DNA of 8,214 bases from Clostridia bacterium (GCA_017522515.1 JAFWZH010000040.1:1-8214), one strand, 5' to 3'. Shown: positions 1 to 6,265, counted from the stretch's first letter. The notes: generated by a model from the sequence alone, not told the origin. Translations and numbers: made by a program.

Positions 1-2
1 AT

Positions 3-377
3 TTGTACCGTCGTATTGCATCAATTTCAGACCGCGATGATGCAGACGACGTTATAGATGAGCTTATAGACCGCTTCGGAGAGCCACCGCGCGAGACAAT
101 GACGCTTGTCGATATCGCGCTGTTGCGCGTTGCCGCTGCGGAAGCAGGTATATGCGACATAACGCAAAAGGGACAGAGCATCAAGATAACAATGGTTGAC
201 CCGACGTTTGATATTATCTCTAAGCTGTGTGCAAAGCAGGAATATAAGGGCAGAATTTTGCTTAACGCCGGTCAGGAACCGTATCTTATGCTTAAACTCA
301 AAAATGCAGATGACCCTTTAAAGACATCTGAAGCTTTTGTAAAAGCGTATAAAGAGGCAAAAGAACAGACGGAATGA
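3..377 (+). CDS. mfd: Transcription-repair coupling factor Mfd, C-terminal end (partial)
   Basis: Mfd is the cytoplasmic ATP-dependent translocase that removes RNA polymerase stalled at DNA lesions and recruits UvrA. Only the last ~124 residues are present and the gene enters from the left edge, so no start is in view. The segment matches the C-terminal TRCF domain: LYRRIASI followed by an acidic helix, then ELIDRFGEPP and an alternating strand/helix region to a charged helix ending KEAKEQTE, a normal-looking terminus. The DNA is visibly richer in G and C (runs such as gcgcgttgccgctgcgg) than the genes downstream, which fits a conserved core gene next to acquired sequence. Identification rests on the family signature of this last domain; helicase motifs lie outside the window. 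Confidence 0.9.
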   Translation: MYRRIASISDRDDADDVIDELIDRFGEPPRETMTLVDIALLRVAAAEAGICDITQKGQSIKITMVDPTFDIISKLCAKQEYKGRILLNAGQEPYLMLKLKNADDPLKTSEAFVKAYKEAKEQTE

Positions 378-397
378 TAATTCGCGTCGTCTGTTCT
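362..397 (+). terminator. Inverted repeat at the mfd stop, possible terminator
   Basis: AGAACAGACG (362-371) and CGTCTGTTCT (388-397) are a perfect 10-bp inverted repeat, with a second small repeat GAAT/ATTC (372-375/380-383) in the loop. The mfd stop codon lies in the loop. The position suggests a transcription end for mfd, but no clear U tract follows (the next bases are catatag), so a Rho-independent terminator is only possible. It could also act as a 3' stabilising hairpin. Confidence 0.4.
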
Positions 398-518
398 CAT
401 ATAGCAAAAGCAGTACATGGGTTAATGCGCATCAAATCCTTATAAACGGTAAAGCTGATGAAATTACAAAGGACGATTTTATTCCTGATAATCTATCGGG
501 ATTCTATGCAGTAAGCTT

Positions 519-848
519 TTGTTTAAGTTGTCGATTCCGACGGTTGTGGCACAGCTTATCAATATGCTTTACAATATAGTTGACCGCATATACATAGGTC
601 ATATGCCCGGAAACGGAAGTATGGCACTTACGGGTGTTGGTGGAGGTGCACAGATGGCTCTCGCTCAGGCAGGAATTAAGTTGTTTGGTGGCGTTCAGGG
701 CGATGCAGACAAAGCAGTGGAGGCTTATCTTAACGATGCTCTCCAATACGATCCCGATGCAAAATGCGACCACCATGACCATAATCACGGCGAAGGTCAC
801 ACCTGCGGTGAACACGGTTGCGGCGGAAACTGCCACGGACATAACTAA
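519..848 (+). pseudogene. Chimeric ORF: MATE transporter N-terminus joined to NifX/NifB-like C-terminus
   Basis: Residues 1-40 (KLSIPTVVAQLINMLYN, then IVDRIYIGHMPGN and ALTGVG) are the first membrane segment of a MATE-family multidrug/Na+ efflux protein. From about residue 41 on (GGGAQMALAQAGIKLFGGVQ) the sequence is the second half of a dinitrogenase iron-molybdenum cofactor type protein (NifX/NifB C-terminal family, COG1433), ending in a tail with many His and Cys residues (DHHDHNHGEGH, CGEHGCGGNCHG). The other 11 or so MATE helices and the N-terminal half of the NifX fold are missing. The join falls at 633-644 in a ggt-gtt-ggt-gga stretch, where the two parents would share glycine codons. 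The frame is closed by taa at 489-491; the only usable start is TTG at 519, without a Shine-Dalgarno sequence. I infer a deletion fusion that is not properly expressed; a misassembly is the alternative. Confidence 0.75.
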
Positions 849-871
849 AGGTTTTATAAAAGAGGTACAAA

Positions 872-1219
872 ATGAGAACAAGACAAGAAGTGATCGATTT
901 TTGCCTATCGCTTAATGACACATACGAAGATTATCCCTTCCATGATTTTAACTGGACTATTATGAGGCATAAGGGCAATCAAAAGATGTTTGCAGCTATA
1001 TATGAGCATTTGGGAAACATCTGGGTTAATGTGAAATGCGACCCTAATCTTACATATATGTGGCGAAGCACCTATGAATCAGTCGTTCCGGCGTACCATA
1101 TGAATAAATGGCATTGGAATTCCATAATCCTTGACGGGAGCATCCCGATAGATGATATAAAGAATATGATTGACGACAGTTTTGAGCTGACCAAACCCAA
1201 AAAGCGAGGCAAAAAATGA
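872..1219 (+). CDS. MmcQ/YjbR family protein
   Basis: A 115-residue protein of the MmcQ/YjbR family, which has a CyaY-like fold and is often described as DNA-binding; its true biochemical role is not settled. Visible signatures are the N-terminal helix followed by YPF, RHKGNQKMFAAI (about residues 31-42), the strand VNVKCDP (about 52-58) and the family hallmark YHMNKWHWNSIILDG (about 75-89), then a C-terminal helix ending in a basic tail KPKKRGKK. Length is normal for the family. The ATG start is preceded by AGAGG at a good distance. It overlaps the next gene by an ATGA junction, so it appears to head an operon with the rhodanese lipoprotein and the TIGR04076 gene. Confidence 0.85.
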   Translation: MRTRQEVIDFCLSLNDTYEDYPFHDFNWTIMRHKGNQKMFAAIYEHLGNIWVNVKCDPNLTYMWRSTYESVVPAYHMNKWHWNSIILDGSIPIDDIKNMIDDSFELTKPKKRGKK

Positions 1220-1665
1220 TGAAAAAACTATTATACATCACATCAATTTTGCTTTGCATACTGCTCTCAGGTTGCGGAGATGCTACAAGTGATGGGATAA
1301 TCGGCGGAGCAGACGGACCTACATCAATAATCGTCGCAGAAAAAGGAGAAAAAGCAATGTACGAACAAATTACGGCAGAGAATGCCAAAAAGATAATGGA
1401 TTCAGGCGAAGAACATATCGTTTTAGACACAAGAGAACAGGACGAATTTGACGAGGGACACATCCCTGGCGCAATCCTGATTCCATATACCGAAATTGAA
1501 AACATGGCAATCAAGCAGATTCCCGATAAGGACAAACTGATTTTAGTATATTGCCGCAGTGGCAGACGAAGCAAAATTGCAGCCGAAAGTCTCGCAAAAC
1601 TTGGTTACACCAATGTAAAAGAGTTCGGCGGTATTATCGACTGGCCATATGAGGTAGAGAAATGA
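1216..1665 (+). CDS. Rhodanese-domain lipoprotein
   Basis: A 149-residue predicted lipoprotein. The N-terminus MMKKLLYITSILLC is a signal peptide and LLSGC gives a lipobox with Cys20 as the lipidated residue, so the mature protein should be anchored outside the membrane. Residues 27-40 form a linker with GIIGGADGPTSIIV, a motif resembling a segment of Na+-translocating decarboxylase beta subunits. From about residue 49 it is a single rhodanese domain: LDTRE (70-74), EGHIPGA (80-86) and the active-site loop CRSGRRS (113-119) with catalytic Cys113, suited to carry a persulfide in sulfur transfer. The partner is unknown. The start overlaps the previous stop (ATGA), and a second ATG follows at 1219. 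An in-frame ATG at codon 48 (1357) with AGGAG (1344-1348) could give a cytoplasmic rhodanese without the lipoprotein leader. Confidence 0.9.
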   Translation: MMKKLLYITSILLCILLSGCGDATSDGIIGGADGPTSIIVAEKGEKAMYEQITAENAKKIMDSGEEHIVLDTREQDEFDEGHIPGAILIPYTEIENMAIKQIPDKDKLILVYCRSGRRSKIAAESLAKLGYTNVKEFGGIIDWPYEVEK

Positions 1666-1961
1666 AAACTATAAAAATTACCGTTATGAAAATGGCACGT
1701 TATGATGATTTGATAGAAAAATATGAAAACCCAATTGAGCACACCTGTGATATGAGGCTCGGTCAGGAGTTTATTTCCGTTGGTGGCGAAAAGCCTGAAA
1801 ATATGTGTGATTCTGCTTGGGAAAGTATGGAATACTTTGTGAAAGAGCTTTCAAATGGCGGCGGAAATTTCTATGATGGCTGGATGAAAAACAAAAAATC
1901 GGCTATGATTTCCTGCAATGACGGATTCAGACCGGTCAGTTTTTACATAGAAGTTATATAG
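1662..1961 (+). CDS. TIGR04076 family protein
   Basis: A 99-residue protein of the TIGR04076 family, whose function is unknown. The family features seen are the opening strand KTIKITVMK, a RLGQEFIS(V)GGEKPENMCD core with the Cys before a Trp-containing helix (about residues 32-54), a glycine turn with NFYDGWM (about 69-75), and a closing ISCNDGFRPVSFYIEVI strand. The conserved cysteines (about Cys49 and Cys85) and Asp could bind a metal or cofactor, but this is only inference. The start overlaps the stop of the rhodanese gene (ATGA), which implies coupled translation. Members of this family are often found with short redox or detoxification genes, as here. Confidence 0.8.
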   Translation: MKTIKITVMKMARYDDLIEKYENPIEHTCDMRLGQEFISVGGEKPENMCDSAWESMEYFVKELSNGGGNFYDGWMKNKKSAMISCNDGFRPVSFYIEVI

Positions 1962-1971
1962 GAGGTTGTCT

Positions 1972-2103
1972 ATGAACAATATCACAGAACATATTCAAAA
2001 CAGAAGAAGTGTCAAAACATTTGACGGCAGAGAACTGAGTAAAGCCGACATAGAAAAACTGGCATCCTTTACAAATACAATAGAGAACCCATATAAAATA
2101 TAG
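1972..2103 (+). pseudogene. Nitroreductase family, N-terminal remnant (43 codons)
   Basis: After GGAGG (1961-1965) an ATG opens a 43-codon frame that ends in TAG. It contains NRRSVKTFDGRELSKADIEK, the FMN-binding N-terminal signature of nitroreductase-family flavoproteins (residues 10-29), and continues to TIENPYKI, then stops. A full nitroreductase has about 170-250 residues, so over three quarters is missing. The sequence that follows immediately is the leader of the alcohol dehydrogenase gene, so the rest was deleted rather than merely frameshifted. The ribosome binding site and start are intact, so a short peptide may still be made. Confidence 0.8.
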
Positions 2104-2129
2104 ATTAGTGTAAAGATGGAGGAATAAAA

Positions 2130-3293
2130 ATGTTACACGATTTTACCTATTATAACCCTACAAAAATTTATTTCGGTAAGGATGCTATGCAGAATCTCTC
2201 TGCAGAGCTTGCAAACTACGGCAAGAACATTTTGCTTTTATACGGCAAAAACTCAATCAAAAAAATCGGTCTTTATGATGAAGTTGTAAAGACATTAAAT
2301 GAATGTGGAAAGAATGTTGTTGAGCTTGCAGGAATCAAACCTAATCCGTCATACTTGCAGGTGCTTGAAGGTGCAAGACTTGTTTGTGAAAATAAGATTG
2401 ACCTGATTTTAGCAGTTGGCGGTGGCTCGGTTATCGACTGTGCAAAGGCAATCTCTGTTTCCGCTTATGCAAAAGGAGATCCTTGGCAAAGATACTGGAT
2501 TGATTTTGAAGAAGTTGACAACGAAATTGTTCCTGTCGGCACAATTCTCACAATGACGGGCACAGCCTCCGAAATGAATGGTGGCTCGGTTATTACCAAC
2601 GAAGAAGTAACTATTAAAACAGGTAGAGTATATGGACCTGAGGTATATCCTAAATTTTCAATTTTAAATCCGGAATTTACCTATTCTGTACCGCAGAAAC
2701 AAATGGTAAGCGGTGTGTTTGATGTAATGAGCCATCTTATGGAACAGTATTTTTCAGGTGATGACGATAACACCACCGACTATGTGATTGAGGCGGTAAT
2801 GAAATCACTTATTAATAGTAGCAGAATTGCTGTGAAAAATCCCGAAGATTACGAAGCTCGCAGTAATATTATGTGGTGTGCAACGCTTGGACTTAACACG
2901 GTAACAGGACTTTCCAAAACGCAGGACTGGGAAGTGCATAATATTGAGCATCAGCTCGGTGCATACACCGATTGCCCGCATGGCCTTGGACTTGCGGTAA
3001 TTTCAATGCCGTATTACAGATACATCTATAAAGACGGAATTGATAAATTTGTCCGTTTTGCCGAAAATGTGTGGAATGTTAAAACAGATGGCAAAACCAA
3101 ATACGAAATTGCACTTGAGGGTATCGATTGTTTAGAGAACTTTGCAAAAGAACTCGGTATTCCAATGACTCTCCGTGAGCTTGGTACAACCGAAGATATG
3201 CTACCCAAAATTGCTGAAACGACCTATGAGGGTGGCGGATATAAGTATATGACACATGCAGATATTCTGAATGTGCTTAAAGAATGTTTCTGA
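2130..3293 (+). CDS. Iron-containing alcohol dehydrogenase (butanol dehydrogenase type)
   Basis: A 387-residue group III (iron-containing) alcohol dehydrogenase, most like the NADPH-dependent butanol dehydrogenase/YqhD branch; it would reduce aldehydes to alcohols in the cytoplasm, in fermentation or aldehyde detoxification. The N-terminal half holds the nucleotide-binding domain with AVGGGSVIDCAKAI (95-108) and the TMTGTASEMN segment (141-150). The all-helical C-terminal half holds the expected metal ligands Asp198 and His202 (FDVMSHLMEQY), His270 (VHNIEHQLGA) and His284 (DCPHGLGLA). Length and both termini are normal. The start follows GGAGG at 2119-2123. It lies 26 bases after the nitroreductase remnant, with no separate promoter evident, and the next gene starts one base after its stop. 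Substrate cannot be told from sequence. Confidence 0.95.
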   Translation: MLHDFTYYNPTKIYFGKDAMQNLSAELANYGKNILLLYGKNSIKKIGLYDEVVKTLNECGKNVVELAGIKPNPSYLQVLEGARLVCENKIDLILAVGGGSVIDCAKAISVSAYAKGDPWQRYWIDFEEVDNEIVPVGTILTMTGTASEMNGGSVITNEEVTIKTGRVYGPEVYPKFSILNPEFTYSVPQKQMVSGVFDVMSHLMEQYFSGDDDNTTDYVIEAVMKSLINSSRIAVKNPEDYEARSNIMWCATLGLNTVTGLSKTQDWEVHNIEHQLGAYTDCPHGLGLAVISMPYYRYIYKDGIDKFVRFAENVWNVKTDGKTKYEIALEGIDCLENFAKELGIPMTLRELGTTEDMLPKIAETTYEGGGYKYMTHADILNVLKECF

Positions 3294-3294
3294 T

Positions 3295-3966
3295 ATGACA
3301 ATAAAACTATTTATACAGGCAATAACTAAAATATTTTTTGGAATGGCTTTAATTGGGCTCATGATATTTGTGCCTGCCGGTACGCTTTCTTTCTTTAATG
3401 GTTGGCTGTTTATTGGAATTTTGTTTGTTCCGATGTTTTTCGCTGGAATTGTAATGATGTTTAAAAATCCTGAATTACTAAAAAAGCGACTTAATGCAAA
3501 AGAAAAACAGTCAAAGCAAAAATTGGTTGTAATTTTAAGCGGAATTATGTTTTTGGCAGGGTTTATTGTTGCCGGACTAGGAGTTCGATTTCAGTGGTAT
3601 TCCTTACCAAAAGGCGTAGTGTTTGGCGCAGTAGCCGTGTTTTTGCTTGCATATCTCTTATATGCAGAGGTAATCAGAGAAAATGCATATCTCAGTCGCA
3701 TTATTGAAGTACAAGATGGGCAAAAAGTAATCGATACGGGATTATACAGCATTGTAAGACATCCAATGTATAGTGCAACAATCTTTTTGTTTTTGTCTAT
3801 GCCTCTTGTATTGGGTTCAATATATTCATTTTTGATTTTTCTTGCATATCCCTTTATCATTGTTATGAGAATTAAGAGTGAAGAAGAGTTTCTTGAAAAG
3901 GAACTGGCTGGCTATCGTGAGTATAAGCAAAAAGTCAAATATCGTTTAATACCTTTTGTTTGGTAG
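3295..3966 (+). CDS. Isoprenylcysteine carboxyl methyltransferase/PEMT-like membrane protein
   Basis: A 223-residue integral membrane protein of the ICMT/phospholipid methyltransferase superfamily, which uses S-adenosylmethionine; the bacterial substrates are mostly unknown. Hydrophobic segments are visible at about residues 10-29, 36-56, 77-96, 108-125 and a long pair at 160-190. The SAM-binding signature is in the last third: DTGLYSIVRHPMYSA (147-161, with RHPMY 155-159), then the EEEFLEKELAGYREYKQKV segment (196-213) with the conserved glutamates. I place the start at ATG 3295, directly after the dehydrogenase stop (tgatatg), which suggests translational coupling; an upstream in-frame ATG at 3271 would overlap the dehydrogenase by 23 bases and add eight non-hydrophobic residues. 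Confidence 0.85.
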   Translation: MTIKLFIQAITKIFFGMALIGLMIFVPAGTLSFFNGWLFIGILFVPMFFAGIVMMFKNPELLKKRLNAKEKQSKQKLVVILSGIMFLAGFIVAGLGVRFQWYSLPKGVVFGAVAVFLLAYLLYAEVIRENAYLSRIIEVQDGQKVIDTGLYSIVRHPMYSATIFLFLSMPLVLGSIYSFLIFLAYPFIIVMRIKSEEEFLEKELAGYREYKQKVKYRLIPFVW

Positions 3967-3972
3967 TATTAA

Positions 3973-3990
3973 AACAAATTCCAATTTGTT
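3973..3990. repeat. Boundary palindrome, copy 1
   Basis: AACAAATT-CC-AATTTGTT is a perfect 8-bp inverted repeat around a CC centre, six bases after the methyltransferase stop codon. The core CAAATTCCAATTTG recurs with small changes after three other genes in this window (5650-5663, 6271-6284, 7012-7025). Confidence 0.7.
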
Positions 3991-3997
3991 CAACTGA

Positions 3998-4016
3998 AAG
4001 CAACAACGAGTTGCTT
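3998..4016. promoter_or_regulatory. 7-bp dyad overlapping the -35 region (candidate operator)
   Basis: AAGCAAC (3998-4004) and GTTGCTT (4010-4016) form a perfect inverted repeat with a 5-base centre. It overlaps the -35 element of the following XRE gene, which suits an operator for autoregulation. A weak terminator for the methyltransferase gene is the alternative; only a short T-rich stretch follows. Confidence 0.4.
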
Positions 4017-4043
4017 GTTTACTTTGTATTCTCACAGTATAAT
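4015..4043 (+). promoter_or_regulatory. Sigma-A-type promoter of the XRE/zinc-ribbon gene
   Basis: TTGTTT (4015-4020), a 17-bp spacer and a perfect TATAAT (4038-4043) lie just ahead of the GAGGTGAT ribosome binding site (4050-4057) of the gene starting at 4064. Confidence 0.65.
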
Positions 4044-4063
4044 AATAGTGAGGTGATAATTTT

Positions 4064-4828
4064 ATGGAAACAAAAGATATTATAGTGGAGCTAAGAACTA
4101 AAAAGGGACTCTCGCAGGAAGCTCTTGCCGAAAAGATATTCGTAACGAGACAGGCAGTTTCACGATGGGAAACCGGAGAAACGGTGCCAAACACCGAAAC
4201 ACTCAAATTGCTCTCGAAACTATTTGATGTGTCTATCAATACACTTCTCGGCTCACCAAGACAACTTATTTGTCAATGTTGCGGCATGCCTTTAGAAGAT
4301 TCTAATATCAGCAAGGAAACAGATGGGTTCTTCAATGAAGAATACTGCAAATGGTGCTATGCAGACGGAGAATATATGTATCATGATATGGATGATTTGA
4401 TTGAGACCTGCGTAAAGCATATGGCAAGTGAAGATCATTCAGAGGAAGAAGTTCGTTTGTATCTACAAGAAACTCTGCCAAAACTTGATTATTGGAAGAG
4501 GTACAAAGAACTTGGCGGTGATGGAGCTTTTGAAGAATTCAAAAAGCTTTTGATTGCGGAAATTAATGAACTAAACATTGAAGGGATGCCAAAGCTTGAA
4601 AAGCTTAATGCACTTGTTGGCGGATATGTCAATCTTGAATATAGACTTCCAAACGGAAATCATGTTAAATTTTTAGATGATAATGCGACTTACTTGGGAA
4701 ACCAACTGGAATGTGAATTTGGCGGAAACAGGTGCTTTGGCATTGTCTGCAATATGGATTTTATTCTTATAGCATCCTATGAAGAAAATGGTGAAAACCC
4801 TGAATTAGTTATTTATAAGAAGAGATAA
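4064..4828 (+). CDS. XRE-family regulator fused to a Cys4 zinc ribbon
   Basis: A 254-residue three-part protein. Residues 5-62 are an XRE/Cro-type helix-turn-helix with the usual LRTKKGLSQEALAEKI, VTRQAVSRWETG and SINTLLG landmarks. Residues 70-105 are a putative zinc ribbon (zf-ribbon_2 type): CQCCGMPLED, then EEYCKWCYADGEY, giving Cys70, Cys73, Cys95 and Cys98 as likely metal ligands. After a helical linker, residues 175-254 form a mixed strand region (MPKLEKLNALVGGYVNLEY onward, with TYLGNQLECEFGG) for which I know no function. A cytoplasmic one-component regulator responding to a metal, a redox signal or a ligand bound in the C-terminal part is the inference. The gene has its own promoter and a dyad over the -35. 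Its targets may be itself and the neighbouring genes. Confidence 0.85.
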   Translation: METKDIIVELRTKKGLSQEALAEKIFVTRQAVSRWETGETVPNTETLKLLSKLFDVSINTLLGSPRQLICQCCGMPLEDSNISKETDGFFNEEYCKWCYADGEYMYHDMDDLIETCVKHMASEDHSEEEVRLYLQETLPKLDYWKRYKELGGDGAFEEFKKLLIAEINELNIEGMPKLEKLNALVGGYVNLEYRLPNGNHVKFLDDNATYLGNQLECEFGGNRCFGIVCNMDFILIASYEENGENPELVIYKKR

Positions 4829-4872
4829 ATAAGAATTTTTCGAACATCAATCCATATTTTTTAAAAAGGGTA

Positions 4873-4903
4873 TTGACTCTCACGCTCCGTCATAGTGTAT
4901 GCT
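4873..4903 (+). promoter_or_regulatory. MerR-type promoter with operator dyad
   Basis: TTGACT (4873-4878) and TATGCT (4898-4903) are separated by 19 bp, the over-long spacer typical of promoters activated by MerR-family proteins through DNA untwisting. The spacer carries the dyad ACTCTCACG-CTC-CGTCATAGT (4876-4896; 7 of 9 positions symmetric), resembling TipA/Mta-type sites. This points to autoregulation of the gene just downstream. Confidence 0.75.
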
Positions 4904-4923
4904 CTTGTTGTGAGGTGATAAAA

Positions 4924-5652
4924 TTGAAAATGAAGATTAAAGAATTTGCCGATTTTACGGGTGTAAGTGTGCGCACACTGCATTATTACGATGAAATAGG
5001 ATTGTTGATGCCAGCCTTTGTTGACAAAACTACAGGCTATCGCTTTTACGACGAAAAATCTTTTCTTCGTATGCAAGAGATTCTCTTTTACCGTGAACTT
5101 GACTTTTCCTTAAAGACTATTCGCGAGATTTTGTCATCCCCAAATTATGACAAAAGCAAGGCACTGAACGAGCAAAAACAACTTCTCACACTCAAAAAAG
5201 AGCGGTTAGAGCGGTTAATTTCTGCTATTGACGGTGCCGTGAAAGGAGAAAATGTTATGACAGCATTCGATAACAGCGAATTTGAAAAATATAAGGCTGA
5301 AGCAAAAGAAAAATGGGGCAAAACGGATGCATACAAGGAACATGCAGAACGGACTAAGAACTACTCCAAGCAGAAGTGGAATGACCTTGCCGAGGGAATG
5401 GACCATATTATGGCAGAGTTTGCACTCTGCATGAGAAAGGACGAAAGTCCTGATTCCACTGAAGCACAAGACCTTGTAAAAATGCTGCAGAACCATATCA
5501 CCGAGAATTACTATCTTTGTACAAACGAAATACTGGCAAGTCTCGGTCAGATGTATGTAGCGGACGAGCGCTTTACGAACAACATTGATAAGCACGCTGA
5601 CGGTACTGCTACGTTTATCTGTGAAGCAATTGCGGTGTATTGCAGTAAGTAA
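4924..5652 (+). CDS. MerR-family regulator with TipAS ligand-binding domain
   Basis: About 242 residues. The N-terminal MerR winged helix-turn-helix is clear (IKEFADFTGVSVRTLHYYDE, then IGLL and TGYRFYDEKSF). A dimerising helix follows (KQLLTLKKERLERLISAI), then a TipAS antibiotic-recognition domain over roughly the last 130 residues (EGMDHIMAEFALCMRKDES, a SLGQMYVADERFTNNID stretch and a final AVYCSK helix). Such proteins (TipA, Mta) activate efflux or resistance genes and themselves on binding a hydrophobic ligand. I prefer the TTG at 4924 because GAGGTG (4912-4917) is 6 bases upstream; ATG 4930 is 12 away. An upstream extension to 4873 would run through the promoter and is unlikely. An in-frame ATG at 5257, with AAGGAG at 5243-5248, could yield a separate 131-residue TipAS protein, as known for tipA. 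Confidence 0.9.
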   Translation: MKMKIKEFADFTGVSVRTLHYYDEIGLLMPAFVDKTTGYRFYDEKSFLRMQEILFYRELDFSLKTIREILSSPNYDKSKALNEQKQLLTLKKERLERLISAIDGAVKGENVMTAFDNSEFEKYKAEAKEKWGKTDAYKEHAERTKNYSKQKWNDLAEGMDHIMAEFALCMRKDESPDSTEAQDLVKMLQNHITENYYLCTNEILASLGQMYVADERFTNNIDKHADGTATFICEAIAVYCSK

Positions 5653-5663
5653 ATTCCAATTTG
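5650..5663. repeat. Boundary palindrome, copy 2
   Basis: TAAATTCCAATTTG overlaps the stop codon of the MerR gene. It has the same CC centre as copy 1 and shares AAATTCCAATTTGT with it; only the outermost pair of the palindrome (T instead of C) is broken. Confidence 0.65.
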
Positions 5664-5704
5664 TATAACAGTTAGAAAAATAAGAATTTGCAGGGATGAA
5701 AAAA

Positions 5705-6265
5705 ATGAAGATATTTTATACCAGTGAAAGAGACATATGGCGAAAGTGGCTTGATAAACACTTTGAAACGGAAAGTGAGATATGGTTTGTGTTCCCTATG
5801 AAAGAATCGGGCGACAAAGCTCTTTCATACAACGATGCGGTAGAAGAAGCACTTTGTTTCGGTTGGATTGACAGCACTATTAAGCATATTGATTCCACGC
5901 ATCGAGCACAGCGGTTCACGCCGAGAAAGAAAGGAAGTCCGTATTCACGACCGAATATAGAACGATTAATTTGGCTTGACGAGCAAGGAATGCTTCATCC
6001 AAGAATAAGAGATAGCGTATTACCTTTGATTCGTGCACCGTATATTTTCCCTGATGATATTCTTGATGCTATAAAAGCAGACGGGGTTGCGTGGAAAAAC
6101 TACGAGAAATTATCTGAACCATACAAACGTATTCGTATTGCTTATATTGATGCGGCAAGAAAACGCCCTGATGAATTTAAAAAACGCATGGAAAGTTTTA
6201 TTAAAAAGACTCGTGACGGAAAGTTGATTATCGGTTTTGGTGGAATAGACAAGTATTATGGTTAA
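5705..6265 (+). CDS. YdeI/OmpD-associated (OmdA) family protein
   Basis: A cytoplasmic protein of about 186 residues of the YdeI/OmpD-associated family, sometimes named bacteriocin-protection protein; the biochemical function is unknown. Family landmarks are WRKWLDKHFETESEIWFVF near the start, the SYNDAVEEALCFGWIDS core (about residues 40-56), HRAQRFTPRKKGS with SRPNIERL (about 65-87), and the C-terminal basic helix YIDAARKRPDEFKKR followed by the IIGFGGIDKYYG end. The nearest Shine-Dalgarno-like bases (gcaggg, 5690-5695) abut the ATG at 5696 but are 9 bases from the ATG at 5705, so I choose 5705; starting at 5696 adds only MKK. It lies 52 bases after the MerR gene with no distinct promoter seen, so it could be controlled by the MerR promoter. 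Confidence 0.85.
   Translation: MKIFYTSERDIWRKWLDKHFETESEIWFVFPMKESGDKALSYNDAVEEALCFGWIDSTIKHIDSTHRAQRFTPRKKGSPYSRPNIERLIWLDEQGMLHPRIRDSVLPLIRAPYIFPDDILDAIKADGVAWKNYEKLSEPYKRIRIAYIDAARKRPDEFKKRMESFIKKTRDGKLIIGFGGIDKYYG

Noticed and set aside
504..881. 125-codon minus-strand ORF
   Set aside because: It is antisense to the MATE/NifX chimera, whose plus-strand translation is clearly recognisable.
1050..1574. 174-codon minus-strand ORF
   Set aside because: It lies opposite the YjbR and rhodanese genes, which have strong family signatures and ribosome binding sites; the minus frame has neither.
3271..3297. Earlier start for the membrane methyltransferase
   Set aside because: It would overlap the dehydrogenase end and add eight residues without membrane or family character; ATG 3295 directly after the stop suits coupled translation.
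4829..4872. Terminator after the XRE/zinc-ribbon gene
   Set aside because: There are T and A runs (atattttttaaaaagg) but no stable stem before a U tract on the coding strand.
4873..4923. Earlier start for the MerR gene
   Set aside because: This extension is read through the -35, operator and -10 of the gene's own promoter and adds residues not found before the MerR helix-turn-helix.
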